Of a DNA stretch of 64,000 nucleotides, positions 10,440 to 22,895 are shown piece by piece. Position 1 is the first letter of the stretch. Every line of letters starts with the position of its first letter. The notes under the pieces were generated by a model. It did not search any database and was not told where the DNA came from. It saw nothing but the letters and a program-made list of their open reading frames with translations. The stretch covers positions 157,910,761 through 157,974,760 of the forward strand of contig OZ010799.1 in the NCBI GenBank assembly GCA_963932465.1. Direction: 5' to 3'. The position numbers were made by a program, and so were the translations under genes. This DNA comes from Maratus speciosus. Its lineage: Eukaryota; Arthropoda; Arachnida; Araneae; Salticidae.

Positions 10440-13379
10440 CTAGCAAACCCCGCGGCATTGCTCGCGTAATATTTGAAATATGCCAAGTGATATTTATATG
10501 TCTAATTTTTATTAAAAGAAATTATACTTTTAGGAATAATTCAATAATTACTATTTAAGCATAGTTTGACTAAACTTCATTATTACACTGCATTAGGCAG
10601 AAATTAGACTTAAATTAATAAAAAGAAATAAAACTAAATAAATGATAATTTAGAAAATATTTTGAAACATTTATGCTCAATTAATACGCTTATTTCAGTA
10701 TTCAATTGAATTTTTGAATTTTTTAGAAACCATCTTCTTACATCTTAAAATTAATCATCATGTGAAATTGCAAGTCCTACCACCTCTCTAAACATAAAGG
10801 ACTATGTTGAAATAGGAACTGCCACCATTAATTTGCCAACATTATTTTTGAAATCGGTTTTTTATTTCTAATATTTCACAGAAACTTAATTTAGAAAGCT
10901 TTTAAAGGCCTTTTTTAGAACTTTTTTTATTCCTGTGAACCCCAGGTGGTAGAATCATCCGCATAAAATATAGCCTGTGTAGGATCAGAGGCTGATACCA
11001 CTGATTCGCAATTATTACTTTTATATTTGCTTTATATTCCCTGAAATTGCATAAAAATCGTATTTTAAGACTTTTTTAGAACGCTTTTCGCACCTCCCCT
11101 TCGCTTCACCCCTTTTTAATTCGAATTTATTTTCGAAAGTCCTTCGAGGGCATTTAAATTTTATAAGTAACTACCCTGCCATATTTAAAGTTTGTAGCCT
11201 CTTCAGTGTCACAGAAATCGCAATTTAGGAAGTTTTTTCCTCCTGCAACCCTCTAGTGGTAGTGGAACAGACATAAAATATAGCTTATGTTTGAGCAGGT
11301 TCTATCACCAACAATTTGTCACCATTATTTTTTAAATCGGTTTGGTATTTGTTAAGATCGCACAAAAATATTAATTTAGAACGTTTACGCTTTTTGCTCA
11401 CTTCATCCTTTTAAATTTGGAAATTTCTTTCGACTGTTCTTAGAAAACAGTTGCATCGTATAAGTAAATACCATGCCATATTTCAAAATGTTAAATTTGA
11501 AATCGGGTGCCCCAGATGGTAGTGGCAGCAACATAAAATGTAGCCTATATTGTAGCAGGGACCGTTACCATCAATTTGCAACTATTACTTTTGAATTGGT
11601 TTAGTATTTCCTGAGATAAGTAGAAATCGCAATTTAGAACGTTTTTACAACGTTTTTAGAACAATTTTCAGTTCTTTTAAATTTCCAAGTTTTTCGAAAC
11701 TGTTCTCAAAGATCATTTATATCTAATAAATATGTACCTAGACAAATTTCAAGTTGCTAGCCCCTACCGATCACAAAAATCGAAATTTAGAACGCTTTTC
11801 TGCTCCTACAGCTTACAGGTGATACTTACACCGACATGAAATAGCGTCTATGTTAAAGCAGAGGCTGTCAGCATCAATTTTCCTACCATTACTTTTGAAA
11901 TCAGTTTGATTCTTCCTGAGATTGCTCACAAATCGGTATTTAGAACATTTTTAGAACGCTTTTCGCGCATTGTTACCCCTTTTAAATTTCAAGTTAAAAA
12001 AAAAAATATGTTTTTAGAGATCATTTATATCTAATAAATATATTCCATGCAAAATTTCATGAATCTAGGTCTTTCCATAACTCAAAAATCGCATTTTTAG
12101 AACGTTTTTGGCTCCTGCATCTCCTCTGGGGTAGTGGAAACACACATAAAATATAGCCTATCTTGGAGGAAGAGCTGTCACCATCATTTTTACACCATTA
12201 TCTTTGAAATCGGTTCAGTACTTCCTGGAGTTGCACAGAAATAGCAATTTTGAATGTTTTTTACAACGCTTTTCGCGCTTTTTCACCCTTTTTAAATTTC
12301 GATTATTTTTAGGAAATGTTCTTAGAGATCATTGATATCTTATAAGTTACTACCATTCCAAATTTCATGATTCTAGGCCCTTCCACAACACAAAACTGAA
12401 ATTTACAACATTTTTTTCTCCTGCAATCCCAAGGTGGTAGTGATACAAACATAAAACAGAGCCATGTTCGAGCAAGGTCTGTCACCATCAATTTACAATC
12501 ATTACTTTTAAAATCGATTTGATACCCCCAAAATTGAGTAGATTAATCCACAACGCCATTTAGAATGTTTTTTAGAACCCCATCACCCCTTTTAAATTTC
12601 GAATTTGTTCTTAGAAATCCTTTATATCTAATAAATAACTAATATTTCAAATTTCATATTTCTAGACCCTTCAGTAACGCAAAAATTGCATTTTTAGAAC
12701 GTTTTTTGCTCCTGCACCCCTTTGGGGTAGTGGGACCGACATGAAATATAGCCTATCTTGGAGCAAGGATTGCCTCCATCATTTTGACACAATTATTTTT
12801 AAAATCAGTTTCGTATTTCCTGAGATTGTGTAGAAACCACCATTTAGAACGTTTTTTAGAACGCTTTTTGTGCATTTTCAATCCTTTTAAATTTCGAATT
12901 GTTTATAAAATGTTCTTAGATATCATTTATATGTTATAAGTAACTACCATTCCAAGATTCTAGGCCCTTCCATAACGCAAAAATTGCATTTTTAGAACGT
13001 TTTTTGCTCCTGCACCCCCTTTGGGGTAGTTACACCGACATAAAATCTAGCCTATGTTCTAAGTTGGACTAACACCATCATTTTGATACCATTACTTTTG
13101 AAATCGGTTCGGTGGCTCCAGAGATTACCTCTAACAAACACACAATTTTTACTTCTTTATAATATTAACCCTCCGTCTACCAGACGGGTCCATTGGACCC
13201 GACAGGTACATACAAAATATTCATTCAAACCAGAAATTTCTTTAAAATAAACTAAGTATATAAACCAGACAAAAATAAGGTAAATAAATAAGTTAAATAG
13301 TTTTAAATAAAAATTCTGGTGTAGAACGTTTTATTAAAACTTGAATAAAATTCCCGGTAGATCTAGGGTTAAGTATAGA
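10440..13379 (-). mobile_element. Non-autonomous Helitron-like element with ~300-bp satellite units (copy 1)
   Basis: In minus orientation it starts TCTATACTTAATATTATAAAG (read through the MITE at 13165-13372) and ends with a GC-rich short hairpin region, then GGGTTTGCTAG at 10440. The flanking bases are A and T, as expected for insertion between A and T. The body is about eight diverged units of ~300 bp marked by GGTGGTAGTG, TAAAATATAGCCTATGTT, AAATCGGTTTGGTA and TTTAGAACGTTTTTTAG. No Rep/helicase ORF is present. TC start, CTAG end and internal minisatellites are known Helitron properties; the assignment is by these ends only. Confidence 0.6.
13165..13372. mobile_element. piggyBac-type (TTAA) MITE in the Helitron end
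   Basis: TTAA flanks both sides (13165-13168, 13369-13372). The inner ends are CCCTCCGTCTACC and GGTAGATCTAGGG, short imperfect inverted repeats with the CCCT/AGGG ends of piggyBac-like elements. Removing it with one TTAA joins TTTATAATA to GTATAGAT, the intact Helitron-like terminus. It is non-coding. Confidence 0.75.
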
Positions 13380-13616
13380 TAATCTTATAGAAAAAATAAT
13401 AAACTGTTTCATCGTTTAAGTGTAAATTTATTTGCTAAATATATTTACGTTATGGTATGTTATTTAGCAATTTACTGTATAATATAAACAACTAATTAAA
13501 AAAATTTTAAAACAGGCAATAAATGTTTTTTTTCAGTTATATTTGTGTAAGTCATTGTTTCTAATATGCACATGAAGAAAATAAAATTTGCTTTTGGTAA
13601 GATAAAAAGGAAAAAG

Positions 13617-14180
13617 AAAAGTGCCCTGTTAAACTGGTGGCATTGAGCTCACCGCCTATTCACACTAATTGTATATTATACTCTTACTTCAAAGAATTCG
13701 AAAAATAAATTACGGAGAGGATTAGCCCCCCTCCCCTTTTTCACATCTATATACTTAACCAATGAGCTTCCAAATCTCACCAAGGAAGCGTCTTATCAGA
13801 ATAAACCGATATACCAAATTTGAAGCAAATCGGATAGAAAAAAACCATTTATCTAAATTAAGGGGGTATTAGCCCCCCGATTCCCCCCCCCCCCCTTATA
13901 CTTAAACAATGAACCTCCAAATCTAATCAGGAAAGCGCCTCATCAGAATTAACCGGCATACCAAAATATAAGCAAATCTGATATTTCTGCGTGAAAAACC
14001 CATTTATCTAAGTTAAGAGGGGATTAGCCCTCGTACCCCACTTTAGACTTAACCAATAAACCCCTAAAACTATTCAGGGAAGCGCCTTATGAGAACGAAC
14101 CTAGAATTTTTTTTAAAGCAAATCGGATATGTCTATCAAGAGTTATCCCGTTTCTTACGTACCTGGGGCATTCTCACAAT
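13617..14180 (+). repeat. Dispersed repeat R3, copy 2
   Basis: This copy matches 1668-2158 from AAAAGTG to TATCAAGAGTTATC. It contains the same internal sub-units (AAATTTGAAGCAAATCGGAT, AAACCCATTTATCTAA) in one more round than copy 1, and a poly-C run near 13883-13897. No coding potential is seen. Confidence 0.65.
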
Positions 14181-15540
14181 CTTTTGACTTTTCAGGAATA
14201 AAACTCTGGTGATATTAAACTTACTAAAATAACATTTTAAACTTAGAGACGGATTCCATAATGATTCAAAATAAAGACAATATGGTCAGCAGCGAAAAGT
14301 TTTTTACATACCTGAGGTTTAAGTTAAACTTGCGAGTTTAATTTTACTTACCATGTTACCGCTATAACTTTTTATTATCTTCTAAATTTTTACTTATAAT
14401 GAATTTACATAGTACCCACAAGATATTCAAATAAGAAATAACAATGTAGTATTTTTAGTACAAAATTTTGGTATAACATTGTAATAAAATGGTGTTAAAG
14501 AAGGGACGGTAAGGGAAGAAAGGGACGGTAAGGAAAAAAAAAAGGGATGGTAAGGACAGGACGATAAGGAAAATTACCAAATATTTTTAGGTAAATCATG
14601 TTAAGACTAGGTGATAGCCACAAAGTTCATTGATTTTTAGAAACAGTTATTTACACTGGATTAAATTATTATTATTATTATTATTTTTATTTTATTTATT
14701 TATTTATTTATTTTTTTTTACCTCGAAAAGTGCAGGAATAAACCTTGGGGACGTAAGACTACCAATAAAGCCACGATACTTAAATTTGATATTTAAATGC
14801 TGATTTAAATTCTGCAGTAAATTTCCTGTCAAAAAAGTTTAGCTATTCTTTCTCCAGCATACTATTGCATGAGAAAAAAGTTGAAAAAAAAATCTGTTGC
14901 TGCATCTGAAGTGATTTTCTGTGTCAGTTTAGCAAGACGGACGGTAATGAATCTAAATCCCATGGACAGAGTTCAAAAAATAAAAACACCCCTAAAAATG
15001 TGTGCGGGTTAATTTTTTGTACATCTACCCTATATATATATAATCCTAATGAAACGAATTTATGAAACGAATATATGAAACGCCTGAAATGTAAAGATTC
15101 TTTGAATCGACTGATTAAACAACTGATTATGTTTCACGGTGATTTCTCCTAAAAAAAGGAATACTTTGCGATGAAATTAACACCAAAAATCAATATTGAT
15201 CCGCAGATTTCAAAACTGGTATTAGAATTTTTAAATTCGAATTACGAGTAGTTTTCGAAATACTAATTTTTTTCTAATTTTATATACATTTTTCTAATGA
15301 TGGCAACTCAAATTTTAATCAAACAGATATATATATTTTTTTTTTCAGATTTTAGAAAAGGTTACTATTTTAAACTAATTTGGCGAGAAGTCTGCCCTCC
15401 CTTAAATGTATGCTAAGAAATGTATCATGTCACTTTCATTCATAATTCAATTTGTATTTCATTATCATTTTATTTAATACAAGCAGAAACATTTAAAATA
15501 AATGGCTTTCACTTCTTTATTTTTTTTAAACGAAATGAAA
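14181..15540. other. No gene; short tandem repeats
   Basis: There are three or more copies of a ~18-bp unit GGGACGGTAAGGGAAGAAA at about 14501-14572. An ATT/ATTT microsatellite lies at about 14667-14720. The rest is AT-rich with no recognisable product; the 75-codon frame at 15420-15647 has no family features. Confidence 0.5.
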
Positions 15541-15544
15541 AGAA

Positions 15545-16585
15545 AAATATTAGGCACAGATGTCTTATGCGCACCGGGGTATCTAATTGGCGCCAAAATG
15601 GCATTATTTTGGTTGACATGGTAACCCGGCTATTGTTGTTTATTTAATAATAAGTGTTTATTTACTTTCTTTTTTTAAATTACATAAATTGTTTTGTTCT
15701 ATAGTTTATTATTTTTTTTGTTATTTTCCTTTAAAAATGAAAAATAGTAGAAAATAATTAAAAAATACGGTACTACTTAGTTATTCCATCGACCCATTTC
15801 GTCAAATTATATAAATCGCCAAACCACTCGCCAAATTATACAAATTGACATAATTTTTATTTTAAATAACGACAGAACAAAGAAAATAGTATAACATTAA
15901 TAAATATACAAATAAAACGTCGAAATAAAAATCACTTGATGACGTAAAGACGTGTAACTTGCTTAAAGTAAAGTGAATGTGACATTTATGAACCATTATT
16001 GGCATTTAATCTTATAGTTTGGTGATAGATTTTTGGTCGGCGGGATAACTAAGTAGTATCAAAAATACATATGTAACTGGTATTCGAAAACGAGGATTTC
16101 GCCAAATTTTCGTAAAAAAAATCACGCCAAACCGGGTGCGTATATGGCATCTGGCCAAATATTAAATGTTGTAACAAACGATGACATTTAATTCCAACTT
16201 CAAAGCAATGTTATAATTTACCACTCGAAAAAAAAATGCTAACTGGCGAGTTGAAAAATAGTTTTGGCGAGATTTGCACCCGGCTAGCGTAACTGTACCA
16301 ATAATTCATTGCGACAATGCTTTTATGTAGTATTATTCGAAAAAAAAAATTGATTTTTTTTTTTTCGAAATGGAAAACTTTCGGCACAGATGCCACATAC
16401 GGTCCCATATTGGCGCTATTTTTTTCTGACACCAATGTCATATACGCAACAGGTACTTAACTGGCGCCATAGTATCGTTATTTTGCTTGATTTGATAAGC
16501 CGGATGTTGTTGTTTATGCTGTTGATCTTTTCCCCAAATTAGCGTCGGAAAAAAATCGCGCCAATATGGGGCCGTATATGACCCT
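15545..16585 (-). repeat. Dispersed repeat R4 fragments, inverted relative to 27.4 kb
   Basis: The segments 15545-15645, 16195-16330 and 16380-16585 are inverse matches to parts of 27425-27905. Shared words are GGCACAGATG, TGGCGCCA, AAATCGCGCCAA and a CCGG-ATGTTGTTGTTTAT stretch. The block looks like rearranged pieces of one element, with 16211-16441 open by chance. The class is unknown. Confidence 0.55.
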
Positions 16586-16589
16586 CATA

Positions 16590-16865
16590 GCATGCATGGT
16601 CACAGTGACGTCATTGTGACGTCACTGTAAGTCACTGTGGTCACGTCACAACTATGACCAAAATGCCACCACTCAGCGATGTCACATTGTGACTGATATG
16701 TGAACTTTTTTAGAAAACTTTTAAAAATTACAAAAATTCTTCAAAACATGTTATTTACTGTAAAAAATATTTTTCTGGCAATTAAAAAAAAAGTTGTGAC
16801 GTCACTGTTATGTCACTACATGTAACGTGCGTCTCACTATGTGACAAAAAACCCTGCCATATTGT
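16590..16865. repeat. Short tract rich in GTCAC/TGACGTCA
   Basis: The motifs GTCACTGTGACGTCA-like, TGTGACGTCACT and GTCACATTGTGAC are repeated in both orientations. The tract resembles the larger one at 22520-22895. TGACGTCA matches the cAMP-response-element core, but here it arises inside a self-complementary simple repeat, so regulation is not implied. Confidence 0.5.
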
Positions 16866-16970
16866 AAACTCGCAGTGTGACAAAACATATGTTAAGATTA
16901 AAACTTTCCACTTCAAACAATAAAAATAATTCAGTGTTTGTTTCCGGCTAATATTTCACAACAAAATTAA

Positions 16971-17250
16971 AAACTTCATCAAAAAATGTACATAAATAAA
17001 ACACAAATTTAATAGACATGTAATCGAACTGCTCGCTTAGCCTACTACTAAAACTATTGGAATTAAAAAAAAACTCTTGTAGGTAATAAAACATTTGGCG
17101 AATTTTTCGACTATTAACTCTTGGAATGTTGCTAATATGAAAGTATCGCTATTGGATTTTAAAACTTTATTTGAATACATAATTGATATTTTTCATATAA
17201 AACAAAAAACCAAAAAAACATATACACCATATGTTTTTTGGTGTTATTAG
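16971..17250 (+). repeat. Repeat R5, copy 1
   Basis: The sequence from AAATTAAAAACTTCATCAAA to TTTTTCATATAAAA recurs at 19686-19970 with few differences, including CATGTAATCGAACTGC and CTCTTGGAATGTTGCTAATA. A short inverse match lies at about 26845-26915. It has no ORF and unknown class. Confidence 0.65.
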
Positions 17251-19680
17251 TGGTCAACCTAGAAAAATGTATTAACTGTAGAGATTTCAATAATAAGAAA
17301 ATGTTTTTTTCTCCGGTAATCTATAATCCGGGAAATTGGTTATTTATAAATTATTCTTATCAGCGGAAATGGCAAAATAATTAATATGCAGGCGGAGAAA
17401 GCAAAGATTTGTTTGTGTGTGGGCATGGGAAGGGACGGAGTTTTGTAATAAAGCAATGCTTTATTATAATAAATAAAAACACTTGCACATTTTCAGTAAT
17501 AAATTTTTCTGCTAGTGTTTAATTATTTTAAGTAATTCTTAAAAAATAAATTTGGCTACTTGTATCACACTTTTTAATTAAATTTAACTTTTTTCCGAAT
17601 ATAAAATAAAATATACAAAATACATGTACAATGCATTGCGTAATTGAATATTCATATTTATTTATTATTTTTTTTCGTTTAAAGAAATTTATTTTGAAAA
17701 ATACTGTTATTTTACAAGTTATTTTACTCTACAGGAAAATAAAATAGAAAGAAAAATGACAATTGCCTGATCCCCCCCCCCCCCCCCCACACACACACTC
17801 CCCCACTAAAAACATTATTTCACCAGTTATTTTATTTCTCTTTTTATGAACATATTTTACATTTTTTGCGTGTAATATAAACTTTACTTTTCAATTTTCA
17901 AAAGATCTCGCATTATTGCATATTAAAATGAATTTTAAATACTCTAAAAATTTAAACATTCTTTAATTTGTTATACTCCCAGTATTAGTTTAATTATTGT
18001 CATATTTGACAAAAAAAGTAGCTTTAGAAAACTTAAAACTTGACCTATTTTGAAACACATAATAAAAAAAAAAGTTAAATACATCAAAAAATTCTTGAAA
18101 CAAGAAATTTTAATTGGAACAGTGCTTATAAAAATATTATGTCATATAAATGTATAAGAACGGAAATGCCACGTTCTAGGCCTTGATATACAAAAGAGCG
18201 CGAAAAAAACCGCAGACGATAAAAACTATTAAAGACAACATAGGGCATTTAATCTTTGGAACAGACGGAGGGAGTTTTTTGCTGGACAATAGGTAGTGTT
18301 ATGAACATGCAGTCTGTCAGATATAAACATTTAACCTAAAAAATTCATAGGAATAATCATCCCAAAATAGTACTTTAGATAAAAATATCAGTTCGAAATA
18401 ATTACAGTAGCTTTGGTGTGGTTCCCATCATCGCTATTGTAGTTATAATTGAACATGTATTCTACTTCCAAAATTTGTTCTTCCTTAAACATGGATTACA
18501 TCGGAATTTAAAGAACGACGTTAAGGAAAAAAAAAGAGGTAAGAAAACATATTTTATTCCAGCGTTTGCTTTTCTTTAAATTATAACGATTTCTGCATTT
18601 TTTTTATAAATATTTCATTAACCTAATAAAGTTCAGTAGATTTATTATTTAATTTATTGAAATAAATAACTGCCTATCAACAATTTTAATCAGATAATTA
18701 AAATCAATTATATAAATTTATTTTAATCAGATTTGTTTTCTTTTAAAATATTATAGGTTAAAATCACATTTTTCTCAAACTTTAAAATGACGTATAAAAA
18801 TATTATAATCAAAGTTTAACATAAATAGCAAATATTTAAATGTATTTAACGTACTAAATAAAAAGGACTTTTTATAGAATAAATTTTGTTGATGGTCTGA
18901 AACAATTTGCGTTGCACATTTTTATTTAAAAATTAATATCTGTTCAGAAGAAAAGAAAATAGTTTATTCTATTTAGAAGAAATAAAATTTTTTTAACATA
19001 ATGGAGAAGTACTATTTAAAGGATATCATGCATATGCAGTATTAAGGGGGAAGAATCAGTGTCAATCAGTATTATTCGATGTGAGAAAAGTTATAAAAAT
19101 TTATAAAGAGATATCCTTAGCTGGTAAGAACTTTTCAGTTTAACATTATGAAAGAAAAGTTTTCAAAGTAAACCGGTGTCTCAATTTGTTGACAAATATA
19201 GAAATTATGCAACCCAGTGAGAATTCAAGGATGGTTTGATTGGAAGACTTTAATTATTAAAAAACATATCCATGTACTTGAATGAATGAAGGTAAAATGT
19301 AAAATATATTTCGTTATTTTATTTTTTTTTCTGGATACTTTTAATATTTTATTTCCTGAATGATTTTATACGCATAAACTTCGAAATATCTATACACTCA
19401 CTCTATTAGGAAACAGACTGATTAAAGGGGGCTTGTTATTTATAATTATCATCTAATCCTGTAAATAAAATAATAATAGTAATAATGAACCAATGTGTGT
19501 TTCTATTTTGTGCTTATGGTTTGGATTTTTATACTTTATTCACATAAAAATGGCTAACTATTTTATATTATTTTCATTATTTTTGATTTTACTGTGTCAT
19601 ATAAAAGTAAATATGATTACCTGCATTTGTAACAGACTGTATATATAAAATGTTCACCACACGTTATTCTAAAACCTTCA
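17251..19680. other. AT-rich DNA without recognisable genes
   Basis: No ORF over about 60 codons is worth naming here, and no repeat was matched elsewhere. A poly-C run followed by CA dinucleotides lies at about 17772-17805. This is the longest stretch in the window with nothing assignable. Confidence 0.5.
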
Positions 19681-19685
19681 TAGTA

Positions 19686-19778
19686 AATTAAAAACTTCAT
19701 CAAAAAATGAACATAAATAAAACACAAATTTAATAAACATGTAATCGAACTGCGCGCTTAAACTACTGAAACTATTAG

Positions 19779-19825
<47 letters not shown>

Positions 19826-19970
19826 GCTGTAGGTAGTAAAATCTTTGGCTATTTCTTTGACTATTAACTCTTGGAATGTTGCTAATATGAAAATATCGCT
19901 ATTGAATTTCAAATCTTTATTCGAATAAATAATTCATATTTTTCATATAAAAATGCTTTTTGGTGTTATT
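19686..19970 (+). repeat. Repeat R5, copy 2, with 41-base poly-A
   Basis: It is the direct counterpart of 16971-17250. The short A-run of copy 1 (about nine bases) is expanded to about 41 A at 19783-19823, at the same place in the repeat. Confidence 0.65.
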
Positions 19971-20902
19971 TGTCAAATTTATTAAAAAGAGGTGCTAGTT
20001 CAGTAAAAACAGAGCATAATGACAGAGCCTCATGAGTAAATGTATTAGTAATCTGTTTAATAATGCTATAAGAAAAAACTCTATATTTTGTTAATTTGAT
20101 AAATGAAGTGACATTAATTTTTAAGGATTTTATGAACTACAAATTGAAAAATACAATTAAATAACGACATGATTTAACAATATCTTGTATTTTCTAAAGA
20201 AATAAAGTTCTATAATTTTTGCAAGGTCTTGGGCACACTGATTTAGAAATACAGTGATATGGGCAAGTTTTTTATAAGAAATCTCTGATTGCAACTAAAG
20301 GTGAATTTCACTTTTTTTCTTCTTTTTTAAAGGGTGTATTTCGCCAATTTTAAAAAGAGCAGGGTGCTGCAACTTTAAAAAAATTGCCTGGAGGGAACAG
20401 TAAGTAATTGCAGAATTAATAAAGACAGCAAATAAATAATAAAGACAGCAAATAAATATAATTTAGTTAGTGGCACAAATAACAAAACAAGTAAATGTGG
20501 TTTGCAGCTCATCTTGCATTTGTACAAAGGAATATTACTATTAATTACCAACATCTAAACTTACACACATGTATATATGTTAACCAAATATATGTGTGTA
20601 TATATATATTTGTATTTATTTATATGAAAATTTGTTACACGTACAGAGTAAATATAAGAATAACCAATTATATCGAAAATCCTCAAAATATCAGAGCAAC
20701 ATTGTTACAACTCAGTGATGATTATTAACATACAGTGCTAAAAAAACTATCTTTTCAATCTTTAACTAATTTCTTTATTTGGTGTATATGAGTTTAAAAG
20801 TAAAGAAAACAAAAACATTTATTCAACCTCTACTTAAGAAGCTCTTTCTGAGCTTAACATTTTTATAACAATTAATTCTTTTTCTCTTTCCATTCTTTAT
20901 AA
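19971..20902. other. No gene recognised
   Basis: The stretch is AT-rich, with TA-rich runs near 20570-20620 and a partial tandem AATAAAGACAGCAAATAAAT at about 20420-20457. The 77-codon frame at 20495-20728 is compositionally biased and is treated as chance. Confidence 0.45.
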
Positions 20903-21762
20903 TACGGTGTTTAGTCGCGTAATAGTCTCACCCCCCCCCACCGATTTGAAGCAGAAAAAAATCATCAAAATATTTTCTTCGCATAAATTGAATGGATGAA
21001 AAAATGATGAAAGATTGGGTTCACACTATTTGGAAGGAAAGGTCTAGAGCATTGCTCAAAAATCCAGCCATGTTGGTATTCGATAATTTCCGGGGACATC
21101 TTGTTGATTTAAAGAAGGAACATTCAAAAGCAAAACAAATCTTGTCATAATTTCTGGAAGACTCACATCGATTTTGCAACCGTTCGTCATATCGGTTAAC
21201 AAATTGTTTAAGGGCAATATAAAACGAGTATATGGATATAGAGAACAAAGAAAAAACTCCGAATGAAAAAGTAACGCATCAATCCCTGGAACAAGTATGT
21301 AGTTGGATATTACAAAGCTTGACTTTAATAAGAAGCGATATAATTTCAAAAAGTTTTAAGAAGACGAGTATCTCCGACGCTTTGGACGGAAGCGAAGATG
21401 ACATTTTATGGAATGACAGAGATTCTTCAGACACTGATCACATTACAATAGTGATACTGATACCTTCATTGAAAGTTATTTATTATGAGAATTTTTTGTC
21501 AAAATTTTCACAAAGTTTACTTGTAAATTTTACGTCTATAAAAATATTACCATAAAAAGAAAAAATGGTCTTTAATAAACAGCACATAATTTGGAAACAT
21601 TTGATAAGTTACTAATTTTATTATAATGTGTTTACCAGTAATGTTTTAGCATTAGAGTGTATAATATTGTGTACTAGATTTCCCCGCATAATAGTCGCAC
21701 TTAGACTTTCACAATGAAAAATTGGCAAAAAAAGTGCGATTATTACGCGAGTAAATACTGTA
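20903..21762 (+). mobile_element. pogo-type DNA transposon, degenerate, with both ends
   Basis: The left end TACGGTGTTTAGTCGCGTAA... (20903-20931) is the inverse of the right end ...TTACGCGAGTAAATACTGTA (21734-21762) apart from a few bases. Both are bounded by TA, the target duplicated by Tc1/mariner-pogo elements. Between them lies the remnant of a pogo-type transposase. A third partial end-like sequence (CCGCATAATAGTCGCAC) lies at about 21684, so the 3' subterminal part is itself palindromic. Confidence 0.8.
20991..21430 (+). pseudogene. pogo/Tigger-type DDE transposase, C-terminal half, frameshifted
   Basis: The first block (from about 20991) reads WVHTIWKERSRALLKNPAM then LVFDNFRGHL, the second catalytic Asp region of pogo-type DDE_1 transposases. 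After a one-base shift near 21130 the frame reads NLVIISGRLTSILQPFVISV, which aligns with the family's PGGLTS-LQPLDV block. Here the third catalytic Asp is replaced (QPFV). A second shift near 21225 leads to VCSWILQSL, SFKKTSISDALDGSEDD, the usual C-terminal block. With two frameshifts and a lost catalytic residue it is inactive. The N-terminal half with the DNA-binding domain and first Asp is missing. Confidence 0.85.
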
Positions 21763-21941
21763 GTTGTTGAGCAGATATCATTCTTTCATTCTTCTTTAGC
21801 TCCAATTTGCTGTAAATTTATTATTGCAAAAGTAGAATGAGAAAATAACATATTACCTAATTATTCTTTTACTCCCAAAAATTTATTATATTTGCTATGT
21901 TGTTTATAGAAAAGAAAGAATAACTTAATTAGTTAAAGGTG

Positions 21942-22415
21942 AATTTCGTCAAAGGATCGCGAAAAAATACAAATTTCGTCAAAAGATCGTGGAAAAAAGC
22001 GAATTTCATCTAAGAATAGCAATCTTTGTCAAATGATTATAGAAAAAAACGCGAATTTCATTAATGGACCACAAAAAGGTGAAATTTTCTAAATAAATCG
22101 CGCAAATAAGGCGAATTTTTTCAAACGATCGCGAAAAAAATCTAAATTTCTTCAAAAGGTCGTGGAAAAAAAAAAAAACGTGAATTTCATCCAAGACACG
22201 CAATTTCGTCAAGAGATTGAAAAAAGACGCGAATTTCTTCAAAGGATCGCGAAAAAAAGCTAATTTTGTCAAAACATAGCGAAAAAAGCGAATTTCGTCA
22301 AAGCATAGCGAAAAAACGTGGAATTTTGTCAATAAATCGTGCAAATAAGGCGGATTTCCCCGAAGGATCGCGAAAAAAAACGCAAATTTCGACAAAGTAT
22401 CGTGAAAAAATTTGT
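21942..22415. repeat. ~30-bp minisatellite
   Basis: Roughly fifteen units of 30-32 bp are built on AATTTCGTCAAAGGATCGCG followed by an A-run. Units start at 21942, 21972, 22002 and so on. The 129-codon minus-strand frame 22006-22395 is a product of the unit length and repeated LTKF-like words, not a gene. Confidence 0.8.
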
Positions 22416-22519
22416 GAAAATTTTCTGTGAACTTCAGAATTTTCTTTTACTCATAATCACTCCTGCCTCCATTGTCTAGGTTCATTGATTGAACTCGAAT
22501 AGCGATTTCATTTTTCAAT

Positions 22520-22895
22520 AAATGTCTTGCATCTTAACGCTGTCACAACATTGTCATTGTAATCACATATTCGTCACAAAGTTAATGACAAAATCGTCAC
22601 AAATTACACAATTTTCACAAAATTGTCACAATGTGACTTCACAACATTGTCACTGTCGTCACAGAATCATCACAGTGTTAATGACAATTCCGTCACAGAT
22701 GACACATATTTCACAAATTGGTCTTACCGTGACTTCACAAATTGGTCACAATCTGACGTCACAAATGGGCTCTAAAACGGCCATAACGACTTCACATTCT
22801 AGTCACCATGACTTCACATCGACGTCACGTGACGTCACATCGACGGTCATAAAGTCACAGTGTGACTTCACAACGACGTCGCTGTAACGTCACCA
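22520..22895. repeat. GTCACA/TGACGTCA-rich tract
   Basis: About 370 bp consist almost entirely of variants of GTCACAA, TTGTCAC, TGACTTCACA and TGACGTCA in both orientations. Perfect TGACGTCA occurs at about 22754 and 22830. The 121-codon plus frame here is low complexity (repeated SQ, TSQ and HC words) and is not taken as coding. Confidence 0.7.

Noticed and set aside
22006..22395. 129-codon minus-strand frame
   Set aside because: It lies entirely in the 30-bp minisatellite; its periodic LTKF-like words follow from the repeat length.
21938..22415. Possible CRISPR array
   Set aside because: The ~30-bp units are contiguous and all diverged from one another, with no unique spacers, in eukaryotic sequence.
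22754..22840. TGACGTCA octamers as a cAMP-responsive promoter
   Set aside because: No gene or start site nearby; the octamers are by-products of a self-complementary simple repeat.
22522..22887. 121-codon plus-strand frame
   Set aside because: Low-complexity reading of the GTCACA tract with no family features.
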